Shown one piece after another: positions 44,280 to 56,819 of a stretch of 64,000 nucleotides of DNA. Source of the stretch: Zopfochytrium polystomum (lineage: Eukaryota; Chytridiomycota; Chytridiomycetes; Chytridiales; Chytridiaceae); assembly GCA_025765615.1 (NCBI GenBank), contig JAIVFJ010000052.1, positions 62,001 through 126,000 on the forward strand. The letters are read 5' to 3'. The notes beneath the pieces were generated by a model. That model made no database searches and was not told the DNA's origin. It saw only the letters and a program-made list of their open reading frames with translations. Position numbers and translations under genes: made by a program. Position 1 is the stretch's first letter. Every line of letters begins with the position of its first letter.

Positions 44280-45148
44280 CATCATTCAGCTTTCTCCAAT
44301 CTGTCTGCTTTCAGAACACGCTTTGTCAGCCATGTTGGTGCTCCGCCTGAAACCTGCGCCACTCTTTGGACGACACTCTACACCAAGAGCGTCACGTTCA
44401 AGCCACGGCATCTTCTTTAGGCCCATTACTTTCTCAAGTGCTACCCCACACAACCCCAAGCAGCCGCACTCCTTCGATGTGATGAGAAGACCTTCTCAAA
44501 GTGGTGTGATATTGCAGTGGATGCTCTTGCAGAAATGGACGTGGTGAGTGAATCCTGTGTTGTGTCGACTGGGGAAATGATATTGACAAAAACAACTTAA
44601 GATTGATCTAGAGGATCGCTTCATAAATTTGAATACCTCTGAGCTGGCAATGTACGTTGATGGTATTGACTGTCAGACACGCAAGCGAAAAGAAGTTGAC
44701 TCGGGTGACTATAGCCACGTTACTTGATTGCCACAGCCACTGGCGCTGGTCAGATTGTGTTTGCCTCAGAAGGTCACCCACGTAGAAGTCACCACAACTG
44801 CACAATAGCGAAATTGGAGCTCCTCCAAAGCTACGTCTCAGAGAAACAATTGTTGGTGGCTCTGATCTCATCACAAAAACTCGTTCTGCAAAGACTTTGA
44901 ACGAGAAAAGTTTACAATGTGCCCTCTCTCTTTTTCAATCTCACCATGTAAATGTTAACAGCTGCCTGAAGGATATCGATGTGCTGGTGGCGCCATACTG
45001 CCATGAGCAGGGTTGCCATCCGGTTTTGTTTAATGCAGTGGCCCGAATCGTTCAAGCCATGATGGATGGGGAGGCTCAGTGGCCTGGCATACCAAATTGG
45101 CAGGAAGAGCAAAGGAGCAATGACAAAACAAAAGAAAAAAAAATGTGA
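44280..45148 (+). pseudogene. Decayed DDE transposase, PIF/Harbinger-like
   Basis: Pieces in several frames resemble this group: EKTFSKWCDIAVDALAEM before the catalytic core, then ELAMYVDGIDCQTRKR around the first Asp, then QIVFASEGHP, and a last open stretch with VLFNAVARIVQAMMDGE. Many stops and frame changes. The match is by pattern only, so the family label is tentative. Confidence 0.4.
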
Positions 45149-46090
45149 AAACAAAATGTTGTTATTTCCGATTTGAAATGTAACGAGGGGTCAGCGTGTA
45201 ACCTATCTTTTAGCAGAGTGTACGGGGTGTAAATAGCGTGCAAATGCAGTGGAGTGCAGAGCTATTAACCAAGTCTGTCTAGAGTGTAGACTGGTGCATA
45301 TGTGTAGGCCCATGAGGGGATGAAGTCCATCTATGTTGTAGACAGGCTCATGGCCCCTGTCAGAACTCGCTTAGTCTGTTTTGGCAAACGACTTAGCTGG
45401 TGGAAGCGACGTTGCAGGTGTAACCCTGAACAGAATTCGGAAATTGTAAATGATTGCTCCGTTGACCATACACCTACTGTGTTAACTTGTTTTTGCATGC
45501 AGCTACTCCCGACAGAGGTTTGGCTGCCGCTCTGGGATTTTCGGCACAAACCCATCCGAAAGTAGAGAAAAAAAAAGAAAAAAAAATAACACATCCAAAC
45601 AGAACAGAAATGAATTTTTGGATGGGAACTAAGTGCGAATACCTTCAAATTTCCAGCTCCTGTTTATTGTCATCCCGTGCGGGATTGTAACTCCTTGTCA
45701 AGCAGGAGCGGCCACCCTGATGATAGAACGGTTTGGACTGACATGATAGTGCTGGTTTTGGAAACCTACGATGATGCGGAAACAGAAAAAGCGCAGAAAG
45801 GAGGGAGTTTGCATAATAAGGGTAGGAAGAGACAAGCGAGAGAGAGAGAGAGAGAGACCGGCAGATAGAGGAGACAGCCGACGGAGACAACGCGCCGCAT
45901 GCTCTGTTAATATTCTTCCTCCGCTCGATCGCACACATTCTTGGATATTTCGACTCGTCATTTCGATTCCCTGCCAGCTAATACTCCGGTGCCCCGCGTG
46001 CACGCACCATCTACTACGTGCCTTAACTGAAAAACTGACTTAACGCGTCGCCGCAGCCTCTGCCTCCGCCTCCGAGAGACCACTCACACA
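45149..46090. other. Intergenic region and 5' flank of the secreted protein
   Basis: A short (GA)n tract at 45839-45857. No gene recognised. Confidence 0.5.
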
Positions 46091-46840
46091 ATGCCCTGCC
46101 GTCGCCCCAATAACAACAACGCTGCCGCCGCCGCCGTCGCCGTTGTCGCAGCCGCCGCCGCCGTCGCCCTTCTTGCCGCGGCGCCCGCCGCCGCCTTCAC
46201 CAACGGCACGCTGCTCCCCGAGTACCTGTGCGCCAAGAACGACGGCATGCCCAAGACGCTCGGTCAGGTCCTCAACTTTGCCATCTTCGACAAGGACACG
46301 CCCCTGGCCTTCAACGCCGACGCCGCTAACAACATGGACATGACCGACAAGACAATGACCGGCGGCCTGCCGCCCAACACCGCCTACATGCTCGCCTCGT
46401 TCCACAACACCATCAACTCGATCGCCGCCGCCGTCAACGTCATCCAGGTCACCACCGCCGCGACACTCAAAGCTGGCGCCGCCGTCCCTTTGACCATCAG
46501 CTCCGGCGACCCGAACGTCCCGCTCGTCGGCACCATGATCTACGCCATGGACAGCAACGGCCACCGCGTCGGCACCTTCAAGGACACGGCCGCCGAGCCG
46601 CTGATGGTGCCGTTCCCGCCGTGCGGCTTCAACGATGACGGCACCCCTAACGGCTACGTCCACATTGCAGAGCTGGCTGAGGGCGGCACCTACGAAACCC
46701 TCAACTTTGTCGCCCCGGCCACGCTCAAGAACGGTGACGTGGTGCGCTTCATGGGCCTCGCCGTCACCGACAACGGCTTTGGAACCCACATGCACGACTG
46801 CACTGTTGGACAGACTGCTTGCAAGGCCGTCACGGCTTGA
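46091..46840 (+). CDS. Secreted Reeler-like domain protein
   Basis: A single exon of 249 residues. The first 36 residues form a basic start plus an Ala/Val-rich hydrophobic core (VAVVAAAAAVALLAAAP), a signal peptide with cleavage probably before FTNGT. The mature part has four or five Cys. LTISSGDPNVPLVGTMIYA, RVGTF and NFVAPATLKNGDVVRF recall the beta-sandwich of Reeler domains (often LL-x-A-R, RVGTF and W-x-A-P). Reeler-type proteins are secreted and in several animals respond to infection. This family match is inferred from pattern. Codon use is strongly GC-biased, like the other host genes. The antisense frame is a shadow. Confidence 0.7.
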   Translation: MPCRRPNNNNAAAAAVAVVAAAAAVALLAAAPAAAFTNGTLLPEYLCAKNDGMPKTLGQVLNFAIFDKDTPLAFNADAANNMDMTDKTMTGGLPPNTAYMLASFHNTINSIAAAVNVIQVTTAATLKAGAAVPLTISSGDPNVPLVGTMIYAMDSNGHRVGTFKDTAAEPLMVPFPPCGFNDDGTPNGYVHIAELAEGGTYETLNFVAPATLKNGDVVRFMGLAVTDNGFGTHMHDCTVGQTACKAVTA

Positions 46841-48288
46841 AGGGGCACAAGACGGCAAATGTGTGAGTGAGTGGGTGTGTGTTCATGTTTGCGGGTGTAT
46901 GTATATGAGACTTGTGGACGAGAGAGAGGACGGCGGTTTTTACTAAAGGATGTCAAGCTCGCAGCGTCGCACTCTCCTTTGGCATTACCTTTCTTTGAAT
47001 TCTCTTCGAGTCCACTCTCGTTTCTCTTTTTGGCCTTCCCGATACTTTCCGCTACTTTTCTGCACGTTTGCGCTTCCCCCTTCCCCTCTTCCCTCCCCTC
47101 GTTCTGTCTCACATATCTATACCGCTTCGCATGGCTCTTTCCGTCCGCCATCTCTATCTCGGTCAGTTACGTGCACCACCTTTCTCTACTGCGGCGGTTC
47201 GACGATTTCTGTTTTCCCACATGGTGGGGGAGGGGGGGGGTAACAGCCAAATACAGTCTGCTGCCATTCCCACCCACCTCTGCAGCATTGACTCCGCAAG
47301 AGATATATACGAGCATAGTGCAGAGGCTGGAGAAAGTTTTAAGAGCAGCAAGTTGTTGGTTTTGAGCATTTTGCCCGCGGAAAATCGGCAGTTGAGGGGT
47401 CTTTCTGTTTCCTCTTGGTTTTTCCCGGCTCGTATAGATCCAGGCGAAAATTCTCCCTCAATGATTGGCAGTTTCTACAGATTTAGACATCACGCCGGCT
47501 GGAAGCCACCTTAGCCACCAGGCTAACTTTATGAACTCCCCATTTTCCAGTTTTCCTCATGCAACGTTAAAAGGAAAGATGACGCGAAAAGGCCTTCCTG
47601 GGTACATTTACCCAATATTTTTTTTTTCTTTTTTTCATTTAATTCGAAAATTGAATGAAATCAAATGAAATAATATTCTATAATTGACCATTTGGACTCA
47701 ATTCGACGTAATCTACATAATAAAAAAAAACAAGCGTTTGCGGCTAAACTCGTAGCGTAAGCCCAACCTTCAGCCACGGCGATAGCCCTGATCCAAGCAA
47801 GCTGACCTTGCATGCATTGTGGCCTGCCACACTCTTCAAAATTTTTTTTTGGCACTCTTCAGCATCTTTTTTTTTTTTTTTTTTTTTTTTTTATGGCTAG
47901 GATTGCATATCAGTCAATGAGCATCCTCCACTTTATTTAGTAAAATTTCGGATGCCCGACCATTTGGCCCAAAATTGAAAATCTGCCAAATCAAATGTCT
48001 GAATAACGTGGAGAAATTGTCATTTTCGTTTGAAAAATCGAATCAAATCAAATCAAGCATTGATAATGACTCAATTGTGTTAGACCCTAATCGCAATTTT
48101 GGAATCTATTCCTCTTTCTAATGGGATCATACTTCTTAAATAAAAATCTACAATGTCTTGTACTGAATCATAGTAAAGTAAGAGCTGAAGAACCCAAACT
48201 ATGACCAACACCTTATGTGAGATACTTGAGAATCTCATATTGGAAGATTTTGCAAGCTGTGGTTGGCTACATTCGCAACAAACGATTT
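46841..48288. repeat. Intergenic DNA with AT-rich repeat R2, copy 2
   Basis: Gene-free. From about 47630 to 48095 it holds sequence related to R2 in reverse orientation, including GAAAAATCGAATCAAATC and TAGACCCTAATCG. A T run lies at 47868-47892. Confidence 0.55.
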
Positions 48289-48660
48289 TGTAAGCAGTCT
48301 ACTCTGAGTGAGTGAGTGGAAGGAGTGAGTGAAGTGGGATGTGTATTTGTGGGTGGTCCTTCTCCCCAACTTGCAGAGAAAGGAGAAAAACTCTGTTATG
48401 AATTATTGATACATGATGATGATATACACGCTGTAATAGTTGCTAGGCAAGCGTGACCAGCACAGGGTAAAAACCTCTCCTATATTATCTGCTTGAGCAG
48501 AGGAAGAGGAAAACTGTTGACACTGGGTTTCCGTTCCACTGAATACTTGGAGTATTTGTCAACAACGCAAGCCAGCACCCAGGTCTGCATTGGCAGTGGC
48601 TTGGTCTCTGGCATTGTGAGAATGATAACTGACAGTCACAATAGGTTCAGATCCGTCTTT
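48289..48660 (-). repeat. Partial copia LTR
   Basis: Starts TGTAAGCAGTCTACTCTGAG, the reverse complement of the end of the 42756 LTR, and runs to CAGTCACAATAGGTT. The last 50 bases of the LTR are replaced by other sequence. Confidence 0.8.
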
Positions 48661-50154
48661 TGTATGGGAAACAATAATTCACTTGAGGAATGGGACAGGT
48701 CCCCCAACCCCCTTTTATACCTTTTGAGAGTCTTCCTTGTCAAGACTCAAAGAAAGTTCCAGAAAGAGCAATTAGTAATACAATGATACCAATGATACCA
48801 ATGACAACAAGACAAGTCAGGAAAGCAAAGAAGGTTCCAGAAGGTTCCACAAGGTTCTATGAAGGAATGTTCTAGAAGGTTCCAGAGGTTTCCAGAGGGT
48901 GATTCATAACAAACCCTCTCGCATTTCAGCAGCCCCCTGTTGTCTAGGGGTGTTTAAACCCTACTACTTGCCTAGTTCACGAAGTATCCCTACTGATCTG
49001 TCAAATAGGGGTCTCAAACATAAAGAATGACCTTTCAGAGGACGATCCTCTGAGGAGTGGTGTGGAAGCACTGATTACTTGTGTGGCTGCAGGCCAGTGT
49101 GAGGGGAAACAGAAGGGCACTCCTGAGGGCGCAACACAACCGTGGAATAAAGACAGAGAAGTGGGAAACAGCAAAGAATCTTATCTCAAAAATAACGGGA
49201 GCGGTTCATAGCGACAGGACAGATAGGGCACAACCTAGCGCCCCTTGTCGCAGGGGTACTGCAGGAACCCTCGTTGTCACCAGTGGCAGGGGTGGGAGAG
49301 AGAGGGGAGTTGACTATGTGAGGGTCAGAAGGTCGCCAGTTGGGAACTTGCATGCAGAAACACTGATGATCGTACACACACCTGCTGGGCTGCATCAGCA
49401 CAATCACTCGACCAACAGGCCTTATCCCATCACACTTGTACTCACAGCACTAGGACCAAGGCAGGCACTTGTAGATTGAACTCTCCGGTATCAGGGGCCG
49501 CATGGAGTCCAGCCACCAACACCTTCCAAGGGACAGATCCGTTTCTGCTGCAAAATGGAAGCTAGGTGACTGGCCATGGCCCACAGTGGACTGTGTGACA
49601 TGGCCAGCTCTGTGTTGGAGTGAGGATCCCCAGTGCCTGCCCGCTGCAGTGACGGCGATGACGATGACAGCGTCAGCGGCCTCCGGCTGCCGGCTGCCCT
49701 CGTCCCCTCCATACCTACCATTTTTGGCAAAATGGAATGTGAGACTACACCGAGATCTCAGAGATAAAGTCTAGGGATTTTATTCGCACAAACAATTGTA
49801 CCTGTCATAAAAACGCAAGGATTGGGACTCCTATTATTATTCCCAGTTCTTTAGTTTCCAAGGCGTTATCAAAGTGTATTTGCAGCTAACCCGTCTTTAT
49901 TATTGCCTGCTTTTACTACTTTCTTCTTAACAGTTTATGTTGCGCCAGGGTTTTCTCAATGTATTTTCTTTTTTGGTGACTAACAGGGACTTTTTTTTTT
50001 TTTTATATTGTTCCAGCCCCAAAGGGCCGACGGGAAGAGAAAGTGCCATCAATGGTGAACCGTTATAGACTACATCCAGTTTTCACCTCAGCAAACCCAC
50101 CCCATGCACTACGGACTTACAGGGTCGTCAGGCATCTCCACCGCACCACTCCTT
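48661..50154. other. Unassigned region
   Basis: Contains tandem AAGGTTCCA-type repeats at about 48825-48895. A 132-codon plus-strand frame at 49081 has no recognisable motif. Nothing else seen. Confidence 0.45.
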
Positions 50155-50279
50155 GTGATTCAAGACCGTACTATTTCTTGTTGCCTTCAACAGCTGGCGT
50201 CGTGACTTGAACCCTGGGCCCTTGAGTGACAGATACCCAGACCCCCCATGCTTTCCCAGCTAGGCTCTTGTGAGGGGCT
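50155..50279 (-). repeat. tRNA-derived SINE, copy 1
   Basis: On the minus strand TAGCTGGGAAAGCATGG resembles an A box and GGGTTCAAGTC a B box. A second copy with about 90 percent identity lies at 57371-57492. Confidence 0.65.
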
Positions 50280-50930
50280 GACTAACAGGGACTGCCTGAC
50301 TGCCTAGGGATGGGGTGCCTGACAGGCCGTACCCCAAGCCCACCTAATTTATTATTTATTTTTGGCACTTGTACATACATGCATAGGGATGGAGGGACTT
50401 AGAGCATTTGTGGTGGATGCTCCAAGTCAGGGGGGGTTGACTTGTCAATTTTCTCTCTCTCTGTTTTTGGGTCATTTCTCTTAATTTTTTGTCTTTGGTG
50501 CCCAATCAAAACTCCGCTGAAAAACTGGAAAAGGAAGGAGTTCAATAGAAGCAGCCTCTAAAATGCTCCAGATAGACAGATGCTGTGAAGGAAGGTGGGG
50601 GAAACCTCCTACTCACTCGTTTGTAGTCCTGGTAGTAATTTGAGACAGAGAGGGGAGTATGGGCTATGAGATTCTTATTTTCGTGGTGAATTTTCCCTTC
50701 GAACTCCGTGAAGTGTACCACATCATTAACACCTTTATTCTCACTCTTCCCACCTTTGGCTCTCCAGTCTTTTACCACAGCCCTCCTGACAGGCCTCTTT
50801 ACAATCCCTTTTACCAATCTTCTTTGGATCCCCTTCACCATCCCCTCCTTGCCTGTGGCAGTTTTTTCTGTCTGATGACCCCCACAAGTGGAATTCTTCT
50901 GCATTGTTGACTGGACTCAAAAACTCCCAA
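50280..50930. other. Unassigned region
   Basis: Mixed DNA without a recognisable gene. It leads into the RNase H LINE relic. Confidence 0.4.
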
Positions 50931-52660
50931 ACCTCCAACCCATGAATGCCTTCACCGTTCCTCGCACAATTTCCATATGGTCCAATGCCTTGGCTGCCCC
51001 ATTTGCTCCCCCCCCTCATTCTCTTACCCCTGCAGCAAGCACATCTCTCCCTACAATCCAACTTCCCTTGCGCACTCCACCTACACAGTCCCCATCAGCA
51101 GCTGCACAACCGCTACTGCAACTCTTCCCTCCCAGTCCATCTTCTTTGTTAACTGCTCTTCCCCATCTACCATTTTCACACCCACACCTTTCCCACTCCT
51201 CACCTCCCGCCACTCCACTTTCAATCCAGCTCCCTTCAAGCATCCCTGCTTTCAACCAATGGATGTGCCCCTCCTCCCTGCTGACCTTCCTCATACCCAC
51301 CCATCCTTGACCTTTGACACTGGTGGCTCCCTTCGCAATGAGGGCTTCATGGCTGGATCTGTTGTTTGCCTTGAGCTTTACTTTGAATTTTCTTTGCTCT
51401 CCCGCCACTCTCTGCCTCTTCCACTACTGCTGAAATTGCTGCTCTCCTTGCTGCCCTCACCATCACTGCAAAGCTTCCCTGCCCTGACTTTTCAACCTGA
51501 CAATCTTGGAGTGGTTCACACCTTTGAGAAACTCTTCCCCTCAAACTCCTTTAGTCCCCATCCGCACAGTGAGCTCAACACCCTCCTCTCTCTGATTCCC
51601 TCCATTGTCATTTGCACACTTCTTCCCAACCCCACCCTTTGGGCATGAGTTGCAGCCGCTCTAGAGTCTTGGATTGGCCCCCCTCCACAAGTTTCCTGGG
51701 TTCGTGGACACAACGGCAATGCTGGCAAGGAACGAGCAGACAAGCTGGCATCATCTGTACCCTCAACTTCTGACCCAACTTTGTTACCAATCCTCTCACA
51801 ACAGATCCTCCCAGCCATCGCCTTCATCTCAAATACCCCAGTCTTGGGTCAACTTCGATGACAGGTGCATCTCCTCATGGCCCTCTCTCATCATTTTGCT
51901 CTTCTGACCACCTCAGCCTTTTGCCCACATCGCCCACAACCCTGACCAAGTTCATTGGGAAGCCACGTTTCTTGTTCTCCACTCTGGCATTAACCCTCTT
52001 CCCTCTTTGGCATCCTCCCTGGCTCTGCTCGTCGCAAGTATTGACTTCAATACATCAACCACACCCTTAAGTCTACCCTGATGGCCTCTGTCTTTGATGC
52101 CACCACGCTCTGGAAACCACAGAGCATGTCTGGCAATGCCCTGCAGCTGCTGACGCCATCACCATGATTCACAACACCTTTGCTGAAACTCTTTCCTCCT
52201 CTGTTCCTCCTGCACCTCATTGTCGCTCTCTTCCCCAAGCCCATCCCATTTACTGGCTCTTCCGCCCTGAATTTCTCTTTGATCATCAATACTGTATCAA
52301 TTTTTCCTCTCTCCTTCGTGGCTTCTCCCCCAATCCTTTTATGACACCTTATTCTCACATGATAACCCCACTGCCTCTGTCCTTAAAACCCTTGTCACCA
52401 CTTTCCATCAGCTCCTTCTTGACACCTATTGACTCATTTGGATTCCCTGTTGTGACGACACTATCTCTTGGGAGAAGTCACAGTCCATCAAGCCGTCTGA
52501 CAAGCATTCCAAGCCCCGCAGATCCCCTCCTCCAAATTCCCAGGCCTCTCACTGTCGCTCCCCATCCTCCCACCGTCTTCTCCAATCATCAACCCTTCCC
52601 TCCCTTCCACTCCATCACCCCACAGAACTCGTAACAGCCCTTCACAACCCTCTCAAACTT
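50931..52660 (+). pseudogene. Relic LINE with RNase H domain
   Basis: Broken into several frames. TFDTGGSLRNEG at about 51310 matches the first acidic motif of LINE RNase H, and WVRGHNGNAGKERADKLAS at about 51696 matches its last helix and catalytic His region. A later stretch, ETTEHVWQCP near 52108, resembles the Cys-His tail found after RNase H in I-type LINEs. The reverse transcriptase is not readable. CT-rich base composition suggests long decay. It is a different LINE family from copies A-D, which lack RNase H. Confidence 0.65.
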
Positions 52661-53097
52661 GCTGCACCAGGAGTAGTCGCTGGCACTCCACGGACACTTG
52701 CCCAGGCATCTGGCTTTTGCGCACCAAGGCTTCTTCCAGATGGATTGACCACTACCTCGGCTGCATAAAACTTGTTGCAGGCATTATCTGGCTTCACTAT
52801 GCAATAGCACTTCCCTCACGCCAACCCACAAGAGCCACTTGTCACCCTTCTCCTGGTGAGCCCCCTGACATTTACTGAGCTCACTCTTGCCTTTCACAAT
52901 CTTGACATGGGCAGTAGCCTAATCTGATTTATTCCAACCCTCTGACTTTTCACAGCTGTTCCCCTCTCTTACTTGGACCTCCCTCAGACTCGCAGTTCTG
53001 TCTCAAGTATGTCAACGAGGAGATTGGCGAGGTCACGGGCGAGGTCAGGGAGCTGGCCAGGTTTGCCAGGTAGAATCATACCGCAATTATGAAGGTT

Positions 53098-53152
<55 letters not shown>

Positions 53153-53629
53153 TGTGTGGGTCTGTGGGTGTGAGTCTGTGGCTCCATTGGCCCTGATTAA
53201 CCTTTTTCCACAAAAACCCCTTTAGCTCCTGAAAAGCACAACAAGCAGACGGGTGTTGCTTGCTGAAACAACATCATCACCGCAACACGTAGGCCAACAT
53301 TCTCCGATCGGCATGCTCGCCAACGTGTTTACTTCTTCTGGGCCAAGCTCAGCATCATCTTCACCGCCCTTGTCCAGATACTCTTGTACACAATCTGCAG
53401 TGCATCGCCAAGCAGCTCAACGTGCGCCACTGAGCTCACAGCGAAGCGAAAGGCGTGTGAGGAGGCGCGCCGCAAGGCTGAGCCCAATCGAAAAATTGTT
53501 GGCAAGACTTGTGAGAAGAAGAACGAACAGTGCGAGCCCTGTTGCAGCTGTCTGCCCCACTAGGGCCAGGTCACCGGCTGCAGGTTGCCATTGTTGGCGA
53601 CAGTGGCTGGTGTGGGTGCGAGCGCGTGT
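52661..53629. other. Intergenic region with (GT)n
   Basis: (GT)n of about 45 bases at 53105-53150. Frames at 53253-53648 and antisense have no recognisable motif. Confidence 0.5.
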
Positions 53630-53876
53630 GGTTGCTAGGCAAGCGTAGATAAAAACCTCTCCTACATTATCTGATTGAGCAGATGAGAGGAAAACTGTTA
53701 ACACCAGGTGTCTGTTCCACTTAATACTCAGAGTATTTGTCAACAGTGCAAGCAAGCGCCCAGGTCTGCATTGGCAGTGGCTCGCTCTCCCATGGGCATT
53801 GTGAGAACAATAACTGACAGTCACAATAGGTTTGGGTCCGTCTTGTGCCTCTTGCTGCTAACCATTCAGTTCCGCA
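53630..53876 (-). repeat. Partial copia LTR
   Basis: Shares GTTGCTAGGCAAGCG through CATTCAGTTCC with the 42756 LTR in reverse orientation. About 165 bases at one end are missing. Confidence 0.8.
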
Positions 53877-54433
53877 TAAACGATTACAGTAAACACCTTA
53901 TATTGCGATTTTGTATCAATTCGAAAGGTTCATCTGGAAATTTGGAACCTGAATCTCTAACATTGCCCATCACTTAAAGTTAGCAGGGTCAGGACATAAA
54001 AGGTTGATCTTTGCCACTGAGTCCACTCTTGTTGAGCAAGGCACTTCCTACAGGTAACAGCACTACTGTATTACTTTTGAAAAATAATTGTACTGCAGTG
54101 CTTGTCGATTTTATCTTTCGGAACATAGGAGGGTTGCTTCGTTGGCAACTTGAAGCGGTTGTTGTTTGCTTGTTGCCCTTTTACGAAACGAAAGCGATCG
54201 TTCGGTTGGGAAATATTTGTTCACCACGCCTCCATCTGGGCTGGGTGGGTGGAACGAGAGACAGACAGACAGACAGACAACCTTGTTGTTTGTTGTGTGT
54301 GGGGGGGGGGTTGGGGGGTTGGGGGGGGGGTCGGTGTGGGGTCGTGTGGGGGGGGGGTGGTCGCTCTCGTTTAAGAAGAAGAAGACGGAACCACAGGAAA
54401 AAACCGGAATAGGAGGGGAAAAAATCGATTATC

Positions 54434-54496
<63 letters not shown>

Positions 54497-54621
54497 TGTG
54501 TGTGTGTGAGTGAGAGCGAGAGAGACCGAGAAAGAGAACGAGAAAGAGACAGACAGAAGAGAGAGAATTAATTGCCATCGATTTTCCCTTCCCCTCTCAC
54601 ACCCCCTCCAAACACAGTAGA
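53877..54621. other. 5' flank of the peroxidase gene
   Basis: G-rich stretch at 54300-54360 with runs of up to nine G, then (GA)n at 54439-54487. Both lie within 330 bases of the peroxidase start and may be part of its promoter or leader. Confidence 0.5.
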
Positions 54622-56184
54622 ATGGCCTCGTTGCTGCCTTCCCTGCGCTCCGCTGCTGCCCGCGCTGCCGCCGCCGCAGCCCCTCTTCCCGCCACCGCCG
54701 TGGCCTCCGTGGCCTCCCGCCGCTGCCTTTCTGCGGTCGCATCCTCGGCATCGTCGCGTGCGTGTTTCTGTTTCTGTTTCTGCTTCTGTTTCTCTGCTTG
54801 GGCCTCCTGCCTGCCCCCTCTCTCTTTCTCCTCTGCTGCTGGCGCGGCTTAAACACACCCGCGCCCCTCTCCTGCGAACACTCATAGTCGTGCATCCGCC
54901 TTTTAAGGAATGTGCTCTCCTCCTTTGCCCGTGCCTTTCACTTTTCCTCGGGTGCTCGCCCAACGCGCATCCACTTCCTGACTCAACCAAATGGCTGAAT
55001 GACGCGTTCTTTCTCGTCCACCACCAAAATTCCAAATACAGGCGTTGCGTTGCCACGCGCTCACCGTGCTTACTCAACTGGTGGAAGCGCTAGCTCCGGC
55101 GGCGGCTCTGGTTTTGGCACCTTCGCATTGGTCGGCCTGGCTGCTGCCGCTGGCGGCGCGTACTACTTCCAGGACGATCTGAAGAAGGTACGAGTTGTCC
55201 GGTTGCCTCCGATCGGGGGCACGTGCTCGTCTATAACGTCACTTAATTAACGATATCTCTCCCACCGATACAGGCCTTCGGTGGAGCACCGGCTGCACCG
55301 CCCAAGCCTCTGGACTATCAGGAAGTGTACAACGCCATTGCGGATCTCCTTGACAACGCTGACTACGACGATGGATCCTACGGACCCGTCCTTGTCCGGC
55401 TTGCGTGGCACGCGTCCGGCACTTACGACAAGAACTCAAAGACTGGTGGCTCCAACGGCGCAACAATGCGTTTCGACCCCGAGGCAAGCCACGGTGCCAA
55501 CGCCGGGCTGGCCGTAGCCCGAAAGCTCCTTGAGCCCATCAAGGCCAAGTTCCCTCAGATTTCCTACTCTGACCTCTGGACTTTGGCCGGCGTCGTCGCC
55601 ATTCAGGAGATGGGCGGCCCCGTCATCCCATGGCGCCCCGGCCGCGCCGACGCCGAAACAGCTGCCGCGTGCACCCCTGACGGTCGTCTTCCGGACGCCG
55701 CCAAGGGCCAGGACCACATCCGCGACATCTTCTACCGCATGGGCTTCAACGACCAGGAGATCGTTGCACTCGCTGGCGCCCACGCACTCGGTCGGTGCCA
55801 CACGGACCGCAGCGGCTTCGAAGGCCCGTGGACCCGCTCTCCCATCACCTTCAGCAATGACTACTTCAAGAATTTGCTCCAGGAGCGGTGGACTGAGCGC
55901 AAATGGTCTGGCCCCAAGCAGTTTGCCGACAAGACGGGTGATCTTATGATGCTCCCCGCCGACATTGCGTTCATCAAGGTAGAAGGCCTGCTCCTGCTGT
56001 ATGGCATCTCACCTCTGTCTTTTTTTTAATGCAGGACCGTTCCTTCTACAAGTACGTCACCACCTACGCCAAGGACAGTGACGCTTTCTTCAAGGACTTT
56101 TCCGCAGCCTTTGGCAAGCTGCTTGAGCTTGGAGTTCCATTCCCCGAAGACGCCAAGGTGTACAATTTCAAGCCTAGCGCATGA
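54622..56184 (+). CDS. CCP1: Cytochrome c peroxidase, mitochondrial, membrane-anchored
   Basis: Class I haem peroxidase that reduces hydrogen peroxide with electrons from cytochrome c in the mitochondrial intermembrane space. Exons 54622-54757, 55042-55187, 55274-55978 and 56035-56184 join in phase to 378 residues. Residues 1-55 form an Ala/Ser/Arg-rich presequence, followed by a hydrophobic segment ([19 protein letters not shown]), the bipartite targeting plan of yeast CCP1. The distal pocket RLAWH (near 135), the proximal [12 protein letters not shown] (His near 260) and the EGPW Trp that forms the compound I radical are all present. Ascorbate peroxidases are the nearest alternative, but the presequence, the DYFKNLL region and the [13 protein letters not shown] ending fit CCP. 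Splice phases agree throughout. Confidence 0.93.
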
Positions 56185-56819
56185 TGAACTGTCCTCGTCT
56201 TCAGGTTTTTGTTGGACGTTTGCACCCCTCGCACCGTTCCCCTTCCCCGTGTTGACCTCTCATCTTTCTCGTTGCAACGCTTGAACCCCACGTGTAGCAT
56301 TTAAGATATTTTGCCCGACAGAAGTGAGCAAGTCGGTTTTCCGGCGACCCCCCCTCCCGTCCCTCTCGTTTCTCCCTTCCCCCTTTTTTGTTTGTTCAAC
56401 CCTGGCCCCTCTCTACGCCGGCTGTTGGCCTTCCTCTCTCCTGGGGAGGAGGAACGCTTCTGGTTTTGCTTTTGTTTTATGTGCTTCATGAGAACCTTTG
56501 CCGAACTTAGTTCCCTGCCTGTCAACCCACCCGGTGCCAGCGGTCCGGTTTTCCTTTCTTTAGTCGTCGCTCCCCTTTCTTTTTTTTTTCTTTTTTTTTT
56601 TCTCCTGTTCCTGTCTTTCAGTGAGGACATTGCGGAGAAAATAAAAGATCTCCTCGTTGTTCTCCGATTGATCTGTGCGGGTGTGTTGCCCTTTTTGTTG
56701 CATATGCCGGTTAGTGGGAGTGGGCGATCGATGCGTGGCGGGACCGGGACTAGAAAGTTCAACACTCCTGCTTCGAAAAGGAAAAGGCAATTTATCTAAC
56801 TTTACTGCAACATTGTAAG
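56185..56819. other. 3' flank of the peroxidase gene
   Basis: T- and CT-rich DNA without a recognisable gene. Confidence 0.5.

Noticed and set aside
46040..46858. A 272-codon minus-strand ORF
   Set aside because: Shadow of the secreted protein, which has a signal peptide and ordered strands in the sense frame.
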